Of a DNA stretch of 6,656 bases, positions 5,913 to 6,656 are shown one piece after another (position 1 is the first letter of the stretch; every line of letters starts with the position of its first letter). The notes under the pieces were generated by a model. The model ran no database searches, was not told where the DNA came from, and saw nothing but the letters and a program-made list of their open reading frames with translations. The position numbers and the translations under genes are program-made. Source of the stretch: Actinomycetes bacterium (GTDB lineage: Bacteria > Actinomycetota > Acidimicrobiia > Acidimicrobiales > Microtrichaceae); assembly GCA_023423475.1 (NCBI GenBank), contig JAFAFN010000108.1:1-6656 (forward strand). The letters are read 5' to 3'.

Positions 5913-6155
5913 ATGGCGACCGGGCGTGACAACGAGGACGAGCGCAAGCGGCGTGCCGCAGTGCTCGGTCGCGCACTCGGCGTCCTGGTCGCGCTCGGCG
6001 GCGTCTGGCTGCTGTTCGTGACCTCCGGCGATCCGGACATCACGGAGAACGCCCGGCGCGGCGACACGATGCTGGGCATCGTCACGCTCGTCGTGGGGTC
6101 CGGATTGGCGTGGGCGAGTCACCTCCGGATCCAGCGACTCCGCGGCGACGGGTAG
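5913..6155 (+). CDS. Small two-helix membrane protein of unknown function
   Basis: This 80-residue protein starts with a charged cytoplasmic-type segment (RDNEDERKRR, 5-14). Two predicted transmembrane helices follow, at about residues 17-37 (VLGRALGVLVALGG...) and 52-70 (TMLGIVTLVVGSG...). They are joined by a short polar loop containing DPDITENARRGD, and the protein ends in a basic tail (RIQRLRGDG). The positive charges on both ends place both termini in the cytoplasm. I do not recognise a named family. The ATG is chosen because it lies 8 nt downstream of TACGCT and excludes arginine-rich sequence from the peroxidase shadow frame. The stop is only 4 nt from the 3' end of the convergent tRNA gene. 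Confidence 0.72.
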   Translation: MATGRDNEDERKRRAAVLGRALGVLVALGGVWLLFVTSGDPDITENARRGDTMLGIVTLVVGSGLAWASHLRIQRLRGDG

Positions 6156-6159
6156 CGAG

Positions 6160-6233
6160 CGCCCCCGGCAGGATTCGAACCTGCGACCATCGGATTAGAA
6201 GTCCGGTGCTCTATCCAGCTGAGCTACGGGGGC
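6160..6233 (-). tRNA. tRNA-Arg, anticodon TCT
   Basis: The complement folds into a standard cloverleaf. The acceptor stem is GCCCCCG/CGGGGGC (7 perfect pairs), the D arm is GCTC...GAGC, and the T arm is GCAGG-TTCGAAT-CCTGC. The anticodon loop CTTCTAA gives anticodon TCT (6197-6199), reading AGA and AGG arginine codons. The discriminator base at 6160 is G on the transcribed strand, and the CCA tail is not encoded. The anticodon stem CCGGA/TCCGA has four normal pairs and a C27-A43 mismatch at its base. There is no room for a terminator before the convergent small membrane gene. Confidence 0.97.
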
Positions 6234-6242
6234 AGGCGTTTC

Positions 6243-6272
6243 ACGGTACCGGTTGCGCCGACATGGGGTCAC
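6243..6272 (-). promoter_or_regulatory. Candidate sigma-70-type promoter of the tRNA-Arg gene
   Basis: On the minus strand GTGACC (6272-6267; four matches to TTGACA) is followed by an 18-nt spacer and TACCGT (6248-6243), 9 nt upstream of the mature tRNA 5' end. The spacing suits a stable-RNA promoter with a very short 5' leader. The individual boxes are only fair matches. Confidence 0.4.
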
Positions 6273-6289
6273 ACGGGCAAAGTGGTCGG

Positions 6290-6656
6290 ATGCGAACACC
6301 CCCGATCCTTCGTCTCGCCGCCCTCGCGGCGGTCTCCGCCATCCTGCTGACGGCCTGCAGCGGGAGCGACGGGGCCGAGTCGACCACGACCGCAGCCGGC
6401 TCCGGCGCCGACGAGGCAGTCGAGGACTGGTCGTTCAGCGACGACCAGGGCACGACCGTCGAGCTCGACGCTCCCCCGGCGACCATCGTCGCCAGTCCCG
6501 CCGCCGCGGGCGCGCTGCACGAGTACGGCATCGAGGTCGCCGGCATCCTCGGCTCCGGCAAGCGCATGGACGGCACACCCGACCCGGCGCTCGGCGAGCT
6601 CGACCCCGACTCGGTCACCCCCCTCGCCAACGACGCCGGCACCGTGAACATCGAGC
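6290..6656 (+). CDS. ABC transporter substrate-binding lipoprotein, iron-siderophore/cobalamin type (partial, C-terminus beyond right edge)
   Basis: The frame is open from the ATG at 6290 to the right edge (122 residues). It begins with a lipoprotein signal peptide: basic MRTPPILR, a hydrophobic core, and the lipobox LTAC with Cys23 as the lipidated residue. A Ser/Thr/Ala-rich linker (about 24-45) then leads into a domain starting WSFSDDQGTTVEL (47-59). Next come PPATIVASPAAAGALHEYGI (62-81) and EVAGILG (82-88). This order (D-x-G-x-x-V, P-x-x-I-V, an L-x-x-x-G-I helix, then V-x-G-I) matches the first lobe of the FepB/BtuF periplasmic-binding family. It would be anchored on the outer face of the membrane and deliver iron chelates or corrinoids to an ABC permease, expected to the right. 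The ligand cannot be read from the fragment. No clear Shine-Dalgarno or TAnnnT box precedes the ATG. Confidence 0.85.
   Translation, partial: MRTPPILRLAALAAVSAILLTACSGSDGAESTTTAAGSGADEAVEDWSFSDDQGTTVELDAPPATIVASPAAAGALHEYGIEVAGILGSGKRMDGTPDPALGELDPDSVTPLANDAGTVNIE

Noticed and set aside
5053..5976. A 307-codon minus-strand open frame opposite the SDR and peroxidase genes
   Set aside because: It spans parts of two unrelated well-supported genes and shows only Arg/Val/Gly-rich composition.
6160..6233. The tRNA-Arg as an integration site for a mobile element
   Set aside because: I saw no integrase gene, no repeated copy of the tRNA 3' end, and no compositional change on either side within the window.
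6278..6283. CAAAGT, 6 nt before the lipoprotein ATG, considered as a leaderless -10 box
   Set aside because: It lacks the leading T of TAnnnT, and the best upstream match (TTGCGC) is 19 nt away and poor. It is too weak to list.

Overview
The window is a gene-dense, very GC-rich stretch with strong G/C preference at third codon positions. Three genes start 7 or 8 nt downstream of a TAnnnT hexamer, the leaderless promoter layout common in Actinomycetota. Together with the gene content this suggests an actinobacterium, perhaps a marine Acidimicrobiia-type lineage. The phylum is a reasonable inference; the class is a guess.

Left part, minus strand (1-2928, read right to left): a DHH/DHHA1 phosphoesterase of the exopolyphosphatase-like type (2928-1963), a short-chain dehydrogenase (1938-1120), and a protein with two N-terminal membrane segments followed by a large extracytoplasmic domain of unknown function (from 1103, running off the left edge). 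Gaps are 24 and 16 nt, so they are probably co-transcribed, but the dehydrogenase also has its own promoter-like hexamer in the gap.

Middle, plus strand (3048-6155): a 119-nt divergent intergenic region is followed by a PhyH-type Fe(II)/2-oxoglutarate dioxygenase and, 1 nt later, an HD-domain protein that carries all six predicted diiron ligands of PhnZ. This pair has the architecture of the PhnY/PhnZ oxidative C-P bond cleavage pathway, in which the dioxygenase hydroxylates the phosphonate alpha carbon and the diiron oxygenase cleaves the C-P bond to release phosphate. No phosphonate transporter, regulator or transaminase lies in the window, so the substrate is open. Downstream on the same strand are a second short-chain dehydrogenase, a Cys-type glutathione peroxidase resembling BtuE, and an 80-residue two-helix membrane protein.

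Right part: a tRNA-Arg (anticodon TCT) on the minus strand ends 4 nt from the stop of the small membrane protein. Divergent from it on the plus strand is the start of a lipoprotein substrate-binding protein of the iron-siderophore/cobalamin ABC transporter type, cut by the right edge.

The item most worth following is the PhnY/PhnZ-like pair. No CRISPR array, insertion sequence, phage gene, or other mobile element was seen.
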